Source: an uncultured Lachnospiraceae bacterium
Lineage (GTDB): Bacteria; Bacillota; Clostridia; Lachnospirales; Lachnospiraceae
DNA length: 64,000 nt
Direction: 5' to 3'
Assembly (NCBI GenBank): GCA_910587095.1
Contig: CAJUMJ010000043.1
Span: 1-64,000 of the forward strand
The translations under genes were made by a program, and so were the position numbers. Shown here piece by piece: positions 57,618 through 64,000 of the stretch (positions within the stretch are counted from its first letter, which is position 1; each line of letters begins with the position of its first letter). Below the pieces are notes generated by a model. That model was not told the origin of the DNA, searched no databases, and was given only the letters and a program-made list of their open reading frames with translations.

Positions 57618-58418
57618 ATGATTCGAGATATTACACTGGGCCAGTATTATCAGGCGGACTCCGTCATCCATAAACTGGACCCGCGCGTAAAACTGGTGGC
57701 TACGATAGGCTTTATTATCTCTCTTTTTGTGGTGGATAGCTGGATCGGGTATGTTGTGGCGGCTCTTTTTCTGGCTTGCATGATCAAACTGTCAAAAGTT
57801 CCTTTCCGCTATATGGTCAAGGGCATGAAAGCCATTGTCTTTATTTTGATGATTACGGTGGTATTTAACTTGTTTCTGACGCCGGGCGAACCGCTTGTCA
57901 CGTTTTGGAAGCTGACGATCACAAGAGAAGGGCTGCGGATTGCCGTCATGATGGCGGTACGACTCTCTTTTCTGATCGTGGGTTCTTCGCTGATGACGTT
58001 GACGACTACGCCCAACAGTCTGACGGACGGTATGGAGAAGCTGATGGGGCCCTTAAAGCATGTGAAGGTGCCGGTGCATGAGGTTTCGATGATGATGTCT
58101 ATCGCCCTTCGGTTTATTCCGATTCTCCTGGAGGAGACGGATAAGATTATGAAGGCGCAGATCGCCAGAGGCGCGGATTTCGAGAGCGGCAACCTGATTA
58201 AAAAGGCGAAAGCCATGGTGCCCCTCCTTGTGCCGCTGTTCATCTCTGCTTTCCGCCGTGCAAATGATCTGGCCATGGCGATGGAAGCGAGATGCTACCG
58301 GGGCGGTGAGCACAGGACGAAAATGAAACCGCTGTGCTATCATGCCGCGGACAGAGCAGCGTACGGCGTTTTACTTTTGTACTTTGCGGGCTGTGTGGCA
58401 ATACGGATATGCCTGTAG
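57618..58418 (+). CDS. ecfT: ECF transporter transmembrane subunit EcfT
   Basis: ATG 57618 gives 266 residues; the earlier ATG 57585 falls in the repeat. It has four to five hydrophobic helices and the two coupling motifs that press on the ATPases, 'KAQIARGADFESG' and 'AMEARCYRGGEHRTKMKPL'. It carries S-components to the ATPase pair and follows ecfA2 in the same operon. Confidence 0.94.
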   Translation: MIRDITLGQYYQADSVIHKLDPRVKLVATIGFIISLFVVDSWIGYVVAALFLACMIKLSKVPFRYMVKGMKAIVFILMITVVFNLFLTPGEPLVTFWKLTITREGLRIAVMMAVRLSFLIVGSSLMTLTTTPNSLTDGMEKLMGPLKHVKVPVHEVSMMMSIALRFIPILLEETDKIMKAQIARGADFESGNLIKKAKAMVPLLVPLFISAFRRANDLAMAMEARCYRGGEHRTKMKPLCYHAADRAAYGVLLLYFAGCVAIRICL

Positions 58419-58516
58419 GCGTATCGAATATGACGTCGGAGGCGGAAAGAGCCACGGGGAAGAGATCATCGGAACGTGAAGAGAGGATAGGTTGAGACAA
58501 GGGAAAACAGGAGAAG

Positions 58517-59320
58517 ATGAGACGAGTTATGTTAACCGTTGCGTATGACGGGACAGGTTACCACGGATGGCAGCTACAGCCGGGGCAAAAGACCGTGGAG
58601 GGCGCTCTGAACAGCTGCCTTTTTGAGCTCACGGGGGAGGCGGTTGAGGTGATCGGCGCCAGCCGCACCGACGCCGGGGTTCATGCCCTGGGGAACATCG
58701 CCGTGTTTGATACGGCAGGCCCCATACCGGCGGAGAAGTTTTCTTATGCCCTAAATCAGCGGCTCCCGGAGGATATCCGTATTCAACGGTCGCAGGAGGT
58801 GGCGGCGGACTTTCATCCGAGACGTTGTGAGAGCAGGAAGACATATGAGTATCGGATCTATAATGCGCCTTTTGCCTTGCCGTCCAGACGGCTCTATACA
58901 CATTTCACCTATGTGCCGTTAAATATTGATTTGATGAGACAGGCGGCGGCGTATTTGGTGGGGGAGCATGATTTCAAAAGCTTTTGCAGTGTGGACACAC
59001 AGGCTCAGACGACGGTCAGACGGGTGGACAGCGTCAAGATAAGCGAAGAACGTGGCATGATGCGGGGAAGAGACGGTGACAAGGAAGAGGCGGAAACCGG
59101 AGCGCCCTGTTTTGGCAGGGAGATTGTGATTCGGGTGGCCGGCAGAGGCTTCCTCTATAATATGGTAAGGATTATCGCGGGAACGCTGATGGAAGTTGGC
59201 AGAGGACATATGGAGCCGCAGCGTGTAAAAGAAATTTTGGAGGCGAAGGACAGACAGAAGGCGGGACCGACGGCGCCGGCCTGCGGACTTACTCTGGTTG
59301 GCTATGAATTTTTCCCATAA
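58517..59320 (+). CDS. truA: tRNA pseudouridine(38-40) synthase TruA
   Basis: This 267-residue protein has the catalytic Asp in 'VIGASRTDAGVHALGNIAVF' (near residue 53), plus 'ALNQRLPEDIRIQ' and 'GRGFLYNMVRIIAGTLMEVG'. It modifies uridines in the anticodon arm of many tRNAs. The usual place after ecfT is conserved. GGAGAAGATG-type spacing precedes the start. Confidence 0.95.
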   Translation: MRRVMLTVAYDGTGYHGWQLQPGQKTVEGALNSCLFELTGEAVEVIGASRTDAGVHALGNIAVFDTAGPIPAEKFSYALNQRLPEDIRIQRSQEVAADFHPRRCESRKTYEYRIYNAPFALPSRRLYTHFTYVPLNIDLMRQAAAYLVGEHDFKSFCSVDTQAQTTVRRVDSVKISEERGMMRGRDGDKEEAETGAPCFGREIVIRVAGRGFLYNMVRIIAGTLMEVGRGHMEPQRVKEILEAKDRQKAGPTAPACGLTLVGYEFFP

Positions 59321-59383
59321 CGGAGCGGGCAGACCGTATTCGGAGATAAATAGCTGCTGCATGCATTTTTTGGGAAAAAGAAG

Positions 59384-59412
59384 TTGACACGCGCGGAGGC
59401 GTATAATATAAT
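59384..59412 (+). promoter_or_regulatory. Promoter of rplM-rpsI
   Basis: Perfect consensus TTGACA (59384-59389), 17-bp spacer, TATAAT (59407-59412). An overlapping TATAAT at 59402-59407 has too short a spacer. The leader to rplM is about 160 nt. Confidence 0.9.
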
Positions 59413-59579
59413 ATCTAACTGTGGCGAATTGTTTATAAATGTTTTGCCAAAGCCCCGGCAGAACATTTGATAGCATAAAGAGGAAACACAAACTGCCGTG
59501 GAAGGATGCCGCGTGTGGCCGGACATCTGCACAGAGCTCTTTGGAAACGGCACAGACAGTTACTATGGAGGTAATATAC

Positions 59580-60008
59580 ATGAAAACATTTATGGCGAGT
59601 CCGGCTACGATCGAGAGAAAATGGTACGTAGTTGATGCGACTGATATGACATTGGGACGACTGGCATCCGAGGTTGCCAAGGTGCTGAGAGGTAAGAATA
59701 AGCCGATCTTTACCCCCCATATGGATACCGGGGATTATGTGATTATTGTCAATGCGGAGAAGGTGAAAGTGACCGGTAAGAAGCTGGATCAGAAAATTTA
59801 CTACCATCACTCCGATTATGTTGGCGGCATGAAGGAAACCACCCTGAAGGAAATGTTGAATAGCCATCCCGAGAGAGTGTTGGAACATGCGGTTAAGGGT
59901 ATGCTTCCCAAGGGTCCTCTTGGCAGACAGATGTATAAGAAGCTTTTCGTATATGTCGGCCCGGAGCACAAACATGCGGCACAGAAACCTGAAGTATTAA
60001 CATTTTAA
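59580..60008 (+). CDS. rplM: 50S ribosomal protein L13
   Basis: ATG 59580 (GGAGGTAATATAC) gives the standard 142 residues: 'MKTFMASPATIERKWYVVDA', 'LGRLASEVAKVLRGKNKP', 'GDYVIIVNAEKVKVTGKKLD' and 'MLPKGPLGRQMYKKLFVY'. It starts early 50S assembly. The in-frame open region from 59439 is untranslated leader. Confidence 0.97.
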   Translation: MKTFMASPATIERKWYVVDATDMTLGRLASEVAKVLRGKNKPIFTPHMDTGDYVIIVNAEKVKVTGKKLDQKIYYHHSDYVGGMKETTLKEMLNSHPERVLEHAVKGMLPKGPLGRQMYKKLFVYVGPEHKHAAQKPEVLTF

Positions 60009-60025
60009 GAAAGGGATAAAGAATC

Positions 60026-60430
60026 ATGGCTAAAGCAGATAAATCAGCAAAGTATTATGGAACCGGTAGAAGAAAGAAATCTATCGCCAGAGTATATTTA
60101 ATGCCCGGCAAGGGACAGATTACGATCAATAAGAGAAATATCGACGATTACTTTGGTCTTGAAACCTTGAAGGTGATCGTTCGTCAGCCGTTAACTGCAA
60201 CCGATACGGTAGATAAGTTTGATGCAGTTATCACCGTAAAGGGCGGCGGGTATACAGGACAGGCGGGTGCTGTCAGACACGGCATCGCAAGAGCGTTGCT
60301 CCAGGCAGATCCCGATTACAGACCTACACTGAAGAAAGCAGGCTACCTGACCAGAGATCCTCGTATGAAGGAGAGAAAGAAGTACGGTCTCAAAGCGGCG
60401 AGACGTGCGCCTCAGTTCTCCAAGAGATAA
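60026..60430 (+). CDS. rpsI: 30S ribosomal protein S9
   Basis: This 134-residue S9 has 'YYGTGRRKKSIARVYLMPGK', 'GGGYTGQAGAVRHGIARALL' and ends 'KAARRAPQFSKR', whose Arg contacts P-site tRNA. It forms the standard pair with rplM, 17 bases apart. Confidence 0.97.
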   Translation: MAKADKSAKYYGTGRRKKSIARVYLMPGKGQITINKRNIDDYFGLETLKVIVRQPLTATDTVDKFDAVITVKGGGYTGQAGAVRHGIARALLQADPDYRPTLKKAGYLTRDPRMKERKKYGLKAARRAPQFSKR

Positions 60431-60455
60431 TTACAAGCAGAATAATGAAATTAGT

Positions 60456-60494
60456 AAAACCCTTGGAAGTCCAGTTTTTTCAAGGGTTTTCTTT
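60456..60494 (+). terminator. Terminator of rplM-rpsI
   Basis: Stem AAAACCCTTG (60456-60465) / CAAGGGTTTT (60481-60490) with continuing T-rich sequence. It marks the edge of conserved chromosome; AT-rich accessory DNA begins after it. Confidence 0.9.
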
Positions 60495-60638
60495 ATGCCT
60501 GTGTTTTCTGGAATTGTGGTAAAGAGTGCTGAATTTTGAAGCGTAGCACACACATAGCACACAAATGAGAACATAAAAACCTTGGTCTTGCGTAAGACTT
60601 ATGTATAATGCGGTTATTAGAAAAAAGGCGGTGTTTTC

Positions 60639-60728
60639 ATGGATAGAACAGCGTATAAGAACCGGCATATCAAAAAGCATTACGACAGAATAAATTTTGT
60701 TATTCCCAAAGGCAAAAGGACAGGATAA
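60639..60728 (+). pseudogene. Truncated small RHH/Arc-like protein of mobile elements
   Basis: ATG 60639 with AAAAAAGGCGG upstream encodes 29 residues, 'MDRTAYKNRHIKKHYDRINF...PKGKRTG'. This resembles the N-terminus of the 45-60-residue ribbon-helix-helix proteins common on Firmicutes integrative elements ('...TAYKNxxxxExxDRINLxxPKGxK'). The helical half is missing, so it is likely a broken remnant. Family recall only, no search. Confidence 0.5.
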
Positions 60729-60755
60729 AGAAAATATGTTCTGAAATAGGGGCAA

Positions 60756-60926
60756 GTGTCAAGAAAATATTATGAAATGATAGAGGATTTGTCCTATACC
60801 AAAGACGAGGGATATTTTATCTATTTGAAAAGGGGCTATATAAAAGACGTGACAGGCAGCAGGAACATACATTGCATGAAAACATCAGAAGTGTGGCAGA
60901 TTATCGGGAAAACACGCAAGCGATGA
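60756..60926 (+). CDS. Small uncharacterised ORF in the accessory region
   Basis: GTG 60756 (AGGGGCAA upstream) opens a 56-residue frame: 'MSRKYYEMIEDLSYTKDEGY', 'FIYLKRGYIKDVTGSRNIHC', 'MKTSEVWQIIGKTRKR'. The pattern, with the late 'SEVWQIIGKTRKR', looks like small helper proteins next to integrase/excisionase genes, but I cannot name it. It may be a decayed reading frame. Confidence 0.35.
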   Translation: MSRKYYEMIEDLSYTKDEGYFIYLKRGYIKDVTGSRNIHCMKTSEVWQIIGKTRKR

Positions 60927-61063
60927 TTTCCTAGATGATCAAGAAATAACATAAAGTGTCCTTTATGTACCCTTTATGCGTCCATTATTGAGCCAATAAC
61001 GGACTTTTATAAATTCTTTTTTCATGAGATAATTTCAATATCAATAAGGAAAGGTGGTGAAAG

Positions 61064-61156
61064 ATGATGAAAAAGCAAGAAAATTTAGCGACTGAAATTC
61101 TTCACACAGTTTTGAAAAAACAACCCTCATTTGGGATAACGGTTTCTCTTAGCTAA
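61064..61156 (+). CDS. 30-residue peptide ORF with a strong ribosome-binding site
   Basis: AAGGAAAGGTGGTGAAAG precedes ATG 61064; the product is 'MMKKQENLATEILHTVLKKQ' plus 'PSFGITVSLS'. A 'leader-helix then short hydrophobic tail' shape resembles peptide pheromone or bacteriocin precursors, but there is no Cys, Gly-Gly site or processing gene nearby. It could equally be a truncated gene. Confidence 0.3.
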   Translation: MMKKQENLATEILHTVLKKQPSFGITVSLS

Positions 61157-61465
61157 CGGCTTTCACATTACTTTTTAACTAAAATTTTTACACTTAACAA
61201 AACATTTACTATCAGGGAGACTAAAAACGCCATAGATAAAAATCTTAGGGCAACAATGAACGTACAGAATAAAGTCCTGATATGTAATCATTGTATCGCC
61301 CTCCTTTCTTTCGTCTGGAGGGCTTTTATACCCTTTTTTGTTCTAAATATCATGCCGTGGGGGTCTTATAGGAAAACGCGTCATTCTAAGAATATTTTTG
61401 AAATGTGCAAAAAGGCGGTTTTGTGATAAAATGAAAATTATCATTATATGGAAGAGGTCGTTAAG
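61157..61465. other. Noncoding AT-rich stretch with a terminator
   Basis: No gene is seen. It holds a strong terminator, GCCCTCC (61298-61304) / GGAGGGC (61317-61323) plus TTTT, and the string TCTTAGGGCAACAATGAACG ending GTACAG near 61267, which recurs at about 63904-63928. Confidence 0.6.
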
Positions 61466-62278
61466 ATGAAAAATCAATCATTAGCTGCTAATGTTATGAA
61501 AATTTCAATAGAAGATTCAATACATAAAGTTATGGACATTATAGAAAAAGAAGATGGAAGAACCTTTGAAGAAAAAAAGAAAGAAGCAATCAATTTTCTT
61601 AAGGATAAAGAGAATACGTTGCTGGCAGAACGCTTAATTGATATTGCTACAAATGATGAATTGGGGAAAAAGATTTATATGAAGTTCTGGGCAATGGGAG
61701 AGTGTATTATTACAGAAAATGAAATTATATTACGAAAAGTACAGGATTCAGATAAAGACATATTTATTGAATTGCAAAAGGAAAATAATATCGTTAAGTC
61801 AATGATGAAAGAAGAAGCCTATCGTAATATGTTATGGAATGAACATATAGAGTATAAAGCATTAATGTTTTCGATAGTCGTGGATAATGAATATGTCGGA
61901 TATTGTGGTATAAAGAATACTACGCATGAACAATGGGAGATAGCGATAGAAATTTTGAATAAGTGGAAACACAAAGGAATTGGATATAGAGCAATTAGCG
62001 TTATGTTAGATGAAATAAAGAATCGTCTGAATGTGTCGGAATTTCGTGTAAGAATTGATGTTGAAAATTATCCAAGTCAAAGATTATTTGAGAAACTTGG
62101 GGCAGAGCCTAATGGTATTTCAGAATTTTTGTTGCATGAGGAAGCGGATATTCGTAGATGTGAGGAAGAAAATATTCATTTACTGGATGAGAGAATACAG
62201 GAATTAGCAAAGCAGTTTAATGTTGAACCAAGAAAATTGTTAAGCCATGTGTTGGAATACAAATTAATGTGGGATTAA
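61466..62278 (+). CDS. GNAT-family N-acetyltransferase with an N-terminal helical domain
   Basis: ATG 61466 (GGAAGAGG upstream) gives 270 residues; ATG 61448 lacks a ribosome-binding site. An N-terminal helical segment (about 1-75) is followed by a RimJ/RimL-type acetyltransferase domain: 'ENEIILRKVQDSDKDIFIEL', 'VDNEYVGYCGIKNTTHEQWE', the acetyl-CoA loop region 'WKHKGIGYRAISVMLDEI' and 'VRIDVENYPSQRLFEKLGAE'. The C-terminal 40 residues are extra. Substrate could be an aminoglycoside-like drug, a protein N-terminus or another amine; nothing decides. It is AT-rich and probably acquired. Confidence 0.8.
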   Translation: MKNQSLAANVMKISIEDSIHKVMDIIEKEDGRTFEEKKKEAINFLKDKENTLLAERLIDIATNDELGKKIYMKFWAMGECIITENEIILRKVQDSDKDIFIELQKENNIVKSMMKEEAYRNMLWNEHIEYKALMFSIVVDNEYVGYCGIKNTTHEQWEIAIEILNKWKHKGIGYRAISVMLDEIKNRLNVSEFRVRIDVENYPSQRLFEKLGAEPNGISEFLLHEEADIRRCEEENIHLLDERIQELAKQFNVEPRKLLSHVLEYKLMWD

Positions 62279-62597
62279 AGAAAGTGTCTGTAAGTGTTCA
62301 TAAATAGGCAAAAATAGGGTTTTCTTATATTCTGAAATTCTTTGACAGTCAACATTGAAATGCAGGTGTGGCGGGTGCAGTGGTGTGTGTGGTCTAGGTT
62401 CAGAACCTCAACCAAGGCGACCGGTACGAATCATAGTAATTGCGGTATATGAAATGTTCACCGTTCGGGGTGCAGAGGAGATATTCGCATTTATTATATT
62501 ATCGGTAGTGTAAAATAGTTTGTGTCTTTGGAAAAAAATACCTCTTTTTTGGTAAGAATCAAGATATGACAATTCTTATCGAAAAGGAGGACTTTTT
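62279..62597. other. Noncoding stretch with the left end of an IS256-type element
   Basis: Nothing coding is seen up to about 62500. At 62505-62532, GGTAGTGTAAAATAGTTTGT followed by GTCTTTGG resembles the terminal inverted repeat of IS256-group elements, about 65 bp ahead of the transposase start. The right end of the element is not present in the window. Confidence 0.45.
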
Positions 62598-63170
62598 ATG
62601 CCTGCAACAAAGGAGCAGATCCGACAAATCATTGCAGATAACGACCTAAACAGTGTAGCTGATGTCTACAGCCTGCTGAAAGACAGTTTTAAGGATATAC
62701 TGCAGGAACTTATGGAAGCGGAACTGGATGCTTCCCTTGGTTATGAAAAGAACCAAAAGGGAGATGTCTCCACATCCAATAAGAGAAATGGTCATTCCCC
62801 AAAAACATTGAAAAGCCAGTATGGTGAATTCCAGATCAATGTCCCAAGAGACCGTGAAGGGGAATTCGAGCCAAAACTTATCCCTAAATACCAGAGAGAT
62901 ATTTCCGGCATTGAAGAAAAAGTGATCTCCCTTTATGCAAGAGGTATGAGCACAAGGGATATCCATGACCAGATACAGGAGCTTTACGGGATGGAACTGT
63001 CAGCAGAAATGGTCAGTAAGATAACTGACAGGATCCTGCCGGAAATCAAAGAATGGCAGTCACGCCCGTTAAATGCGGTCTATCTGTTTGTATTCATGGA
63101 CTGTATCCATTATAAAGTAAGGGAAGACGGACTGTGTTACTTCATTCACTTTAGCCATAAACTTTGTTAA
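62598..63170 (+). pseudogene. Truncated IS256/Mutator-family transposase
   Basis: The first 180 residues of an approximately 400-residue transposase are present: 'LKDSFKDILQELMEAELDAS', 'LGYEKNQKGDVSTSNKRNGH', 'GEFQINVPRDREGEFEPKLI', 'GMSTRDIHDQIQELYGMELS', and the first catalytic Asp in 'VYLFVFMDCIHYKVREDG'. The frame then changes to unrelated 'LCYFIHFSHKLC' and stops. The remaining two catalytic acids are missing, so it is inactive. AAAAGGAGGAC precedes the start. Confidence 0.85.
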
Positions 63171-63174
63171 ATGA

Positions 63175-63651
63175 TTATCTTTCTTCCATAGCCTGTAAGT
63201 TTACCATAGAAATAATTTGGTTCTGCATATCCTCAACAGTTTCGATTCTAATCCTGCCTATATTTTTTCTTGTCATTTCAAAATCTATATCGGGAAACAG
63301 TCTTTCACAAAAACTATTTGTTTCGGGAGACGCCCCCATTAAAGCTGTTACAAGCGAATTAGCGTCAAACTGTCCTAACACTTCTTTCAGTTCCTTTTCA
63401 GAAATTGTTGAAATCTGCTCAAAATCCGTTATCTTCTGTGGCTGTATCTTTGGTTCTAATATGTCATTTATCGTGATGTCATATAATTTAGAAATTTTCA
63501 ATAAAACTTCTAAGTCGGGAATAGTCGTTCCTGTTTCCCATTTTGATACTGCCTGTCTTGATATGCCTAATTGTTTTGCTAAATCATCTTGTGTGTAGTT
63601 GTTGCTTTTACGCAAAAACTGTAAGTATTTCGATATAATAGTTATATTCAT
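63175..63651 (-). CDS. XRE-family transcriptional regulator
   Basis: Start at 63651 (AAGGAGGGGGATTTTT) gives 158 residues. The N-terminal HTH_3 is clear: 'YLQFLRKSNNYTQDDLAKQL', 'GISRQAVSKWETGTTIPDLE', 'LLKISKLYDITINDIL'. The C-terminal part (about 75-158) is helical and of unknown function. It lies at the breakpoint of the IS256 remnant, convergent with it, and is probably part of a neighbouring acquired element. Confidence 0.85.
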   Translation of the reverse strand: MNITIISKYLQFLRKSNNYTQDDLAKQLGISRQAVSKWETGTTIPDLEVLLKISKLYDITINDILEPKIQPQKITDFEQISTISEKELKEVLGQFDANSLVTALMGASPETNSFCERLFPDIDFEMTRKNIGRIRIETVEDMQNQIISMVNLQAMEER

Positions 63652-63903
63652 AAAAATCCCCCTCCTTATTGCCATTATAAGGTATATGGCAATAAGAATA
63701 AAGAATTTGGTAAGTGCCAAAAAGCAAATACCAGTTGCGCATTATTTTACAATTCTTCCGACAGCCAGTTATACACATTCCCACAATGCCGACTACTACG
63801 GAATCCCCGTCCTTCCTTCTTTTACTCCTTTATCCCGCATGAGCAAAGAACTATGGTTTGTCATTAGAAGCTATCTACAGCGGCTTGAGAATGAGCCTTG
63901 CAT

Positions 63904-63930
63904 CTAAGGGCAGCAATGAACGTACAGGGG
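63904..63930 (+). repeat. Direct repeat copy matching 61244-61268
   Basis: TCTAAGGGCAGCAATGAACG then TACAG, two mismatches from the copy about 2.66 kb upstream. The pair brackets the acetyltransferase, the IS remnant and the regulator. Confidence 0.55.
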
Positions 63931-64000
63931 GTTACTGCTTCTATGGTTGAAAATTTGTTTCGAGGGTTTTGCAATATTTTTGTTGATTTTTATTTTCGAC

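Noticed and set aside
59439..59579. N-terminal extension of L13
   Set aside because: The frame is open but the sequence is not ribosomal protein-like; the ATG at 59580 has a strong ribosome-binding site and conserved start.
63599..63907. Plus-strand 102-codon frame overlapping the XRE regulator
   Set aside because: Mostly antisense to the regulator, no ribosome-binding site, and the non-overlapping tail matches no family I recognise; left unannotated.
1..64000. CRISPR arrays, tRNA and rRNA genes
   Set aside because: No regular spacer-repeat pattern and no cloverleaf or rRNA signatures were seen; the repeated units in ribosomal gaps are contiguous palindromes, not spaced repeats.

Overview
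The window looks like chromosome of an anaerobic Clostridia, most likely a Lachnospiraceae relative. Supporting this are the S10-spc-alpha gene order with adk, map, a KOW protein and infA; a zinc-type S14; the rplQ...ecfA1-ecfA2-ecfT-truA-rplM-rpsI arrangement; and strong AGGAGG ribosome-binding sites. Species was inferred from protein content only, not from a search. Core genes are moderately GC-rich. Both ends of the window (about 1-6600 and 60500-64000) are AT-rich and look horizontally acquired.

Layout. (1) 1-9750: a transposase tail and remnants of AlbA/RecG-like ATP-binding proteins lead into a type I restriction-modification operon (small XRE regulator, hsdM, hsdS, hsdR). A DUF4062 gene and a zeta-toxin pair sit between hsdS and hsdR. 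(2) 9800-16130: a chemotaxis receptor, a FapA-type protein with an unusual repeat domain, a REC/HD-GYP response regulator and thiamine pyrophosphokinase. (3) 16345-23919: a beta-propeller/solute-binding fusion lipoprotein and a complete BMP-type nucleoside ABC transporter. (4) 23930-32915: fused remnants of a histidine kinase and a LacI regulator, a coiled-coil protein, TraX, an RlmI-like methyltransferase, a MoxR/VWA pair, CstA and an uncharacterised protein. (5) 32964-51238: the ribosomal protein superoperon, from promoter and structured leader to the terminator after rplQ. Its gaps are filled with palindromic repeats. (6) 51337-55593: a small tyrosine recombinase inside inverted repeats, then csrA, flagellin, a decayed second flagellin and an M15 peptidase. 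(7) 55782-60490: ECF transporter module, truA, rplM, rpsI. (8) 60500-64000: decayed mobile DNA with small ORFs, a GNAT acetyltransferase, a truncated IS256-type transposase and an XRE regulator.

The most interesting locus is 51337-52700. A FimB/XerC-size recombinase gene is enclosed by two 26-bp inverted repeats whose 9-bp arms and 5-bp asymmetric spacers are in opposite orientation, as expected for DNA inversion. Inside the segment, next to the left repeat, is a sigma-D/sigma-28-like promoter (TTAA-N15-TCCGATAT) that now points at the rplQ terminator. Inversion would aim it at csrA and flagellin, which otherwise show no recognisable flagellar promoter. The flagellin leader also carries a hairpin with GGA in its loop plus a GGA in the Shine-Dalgarno, the arrangement bound by CsrA. 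I read this as a candidate self-encoded phase switch for flagellin, present here in the OFF orientation.

A second striking pattern is a family of nested palindromes in the long gaps of the ribosomal operon. The inner sequence is conserved, but the outer stem has a different yet fully complementary sequence at each site, which implies selection on structure.
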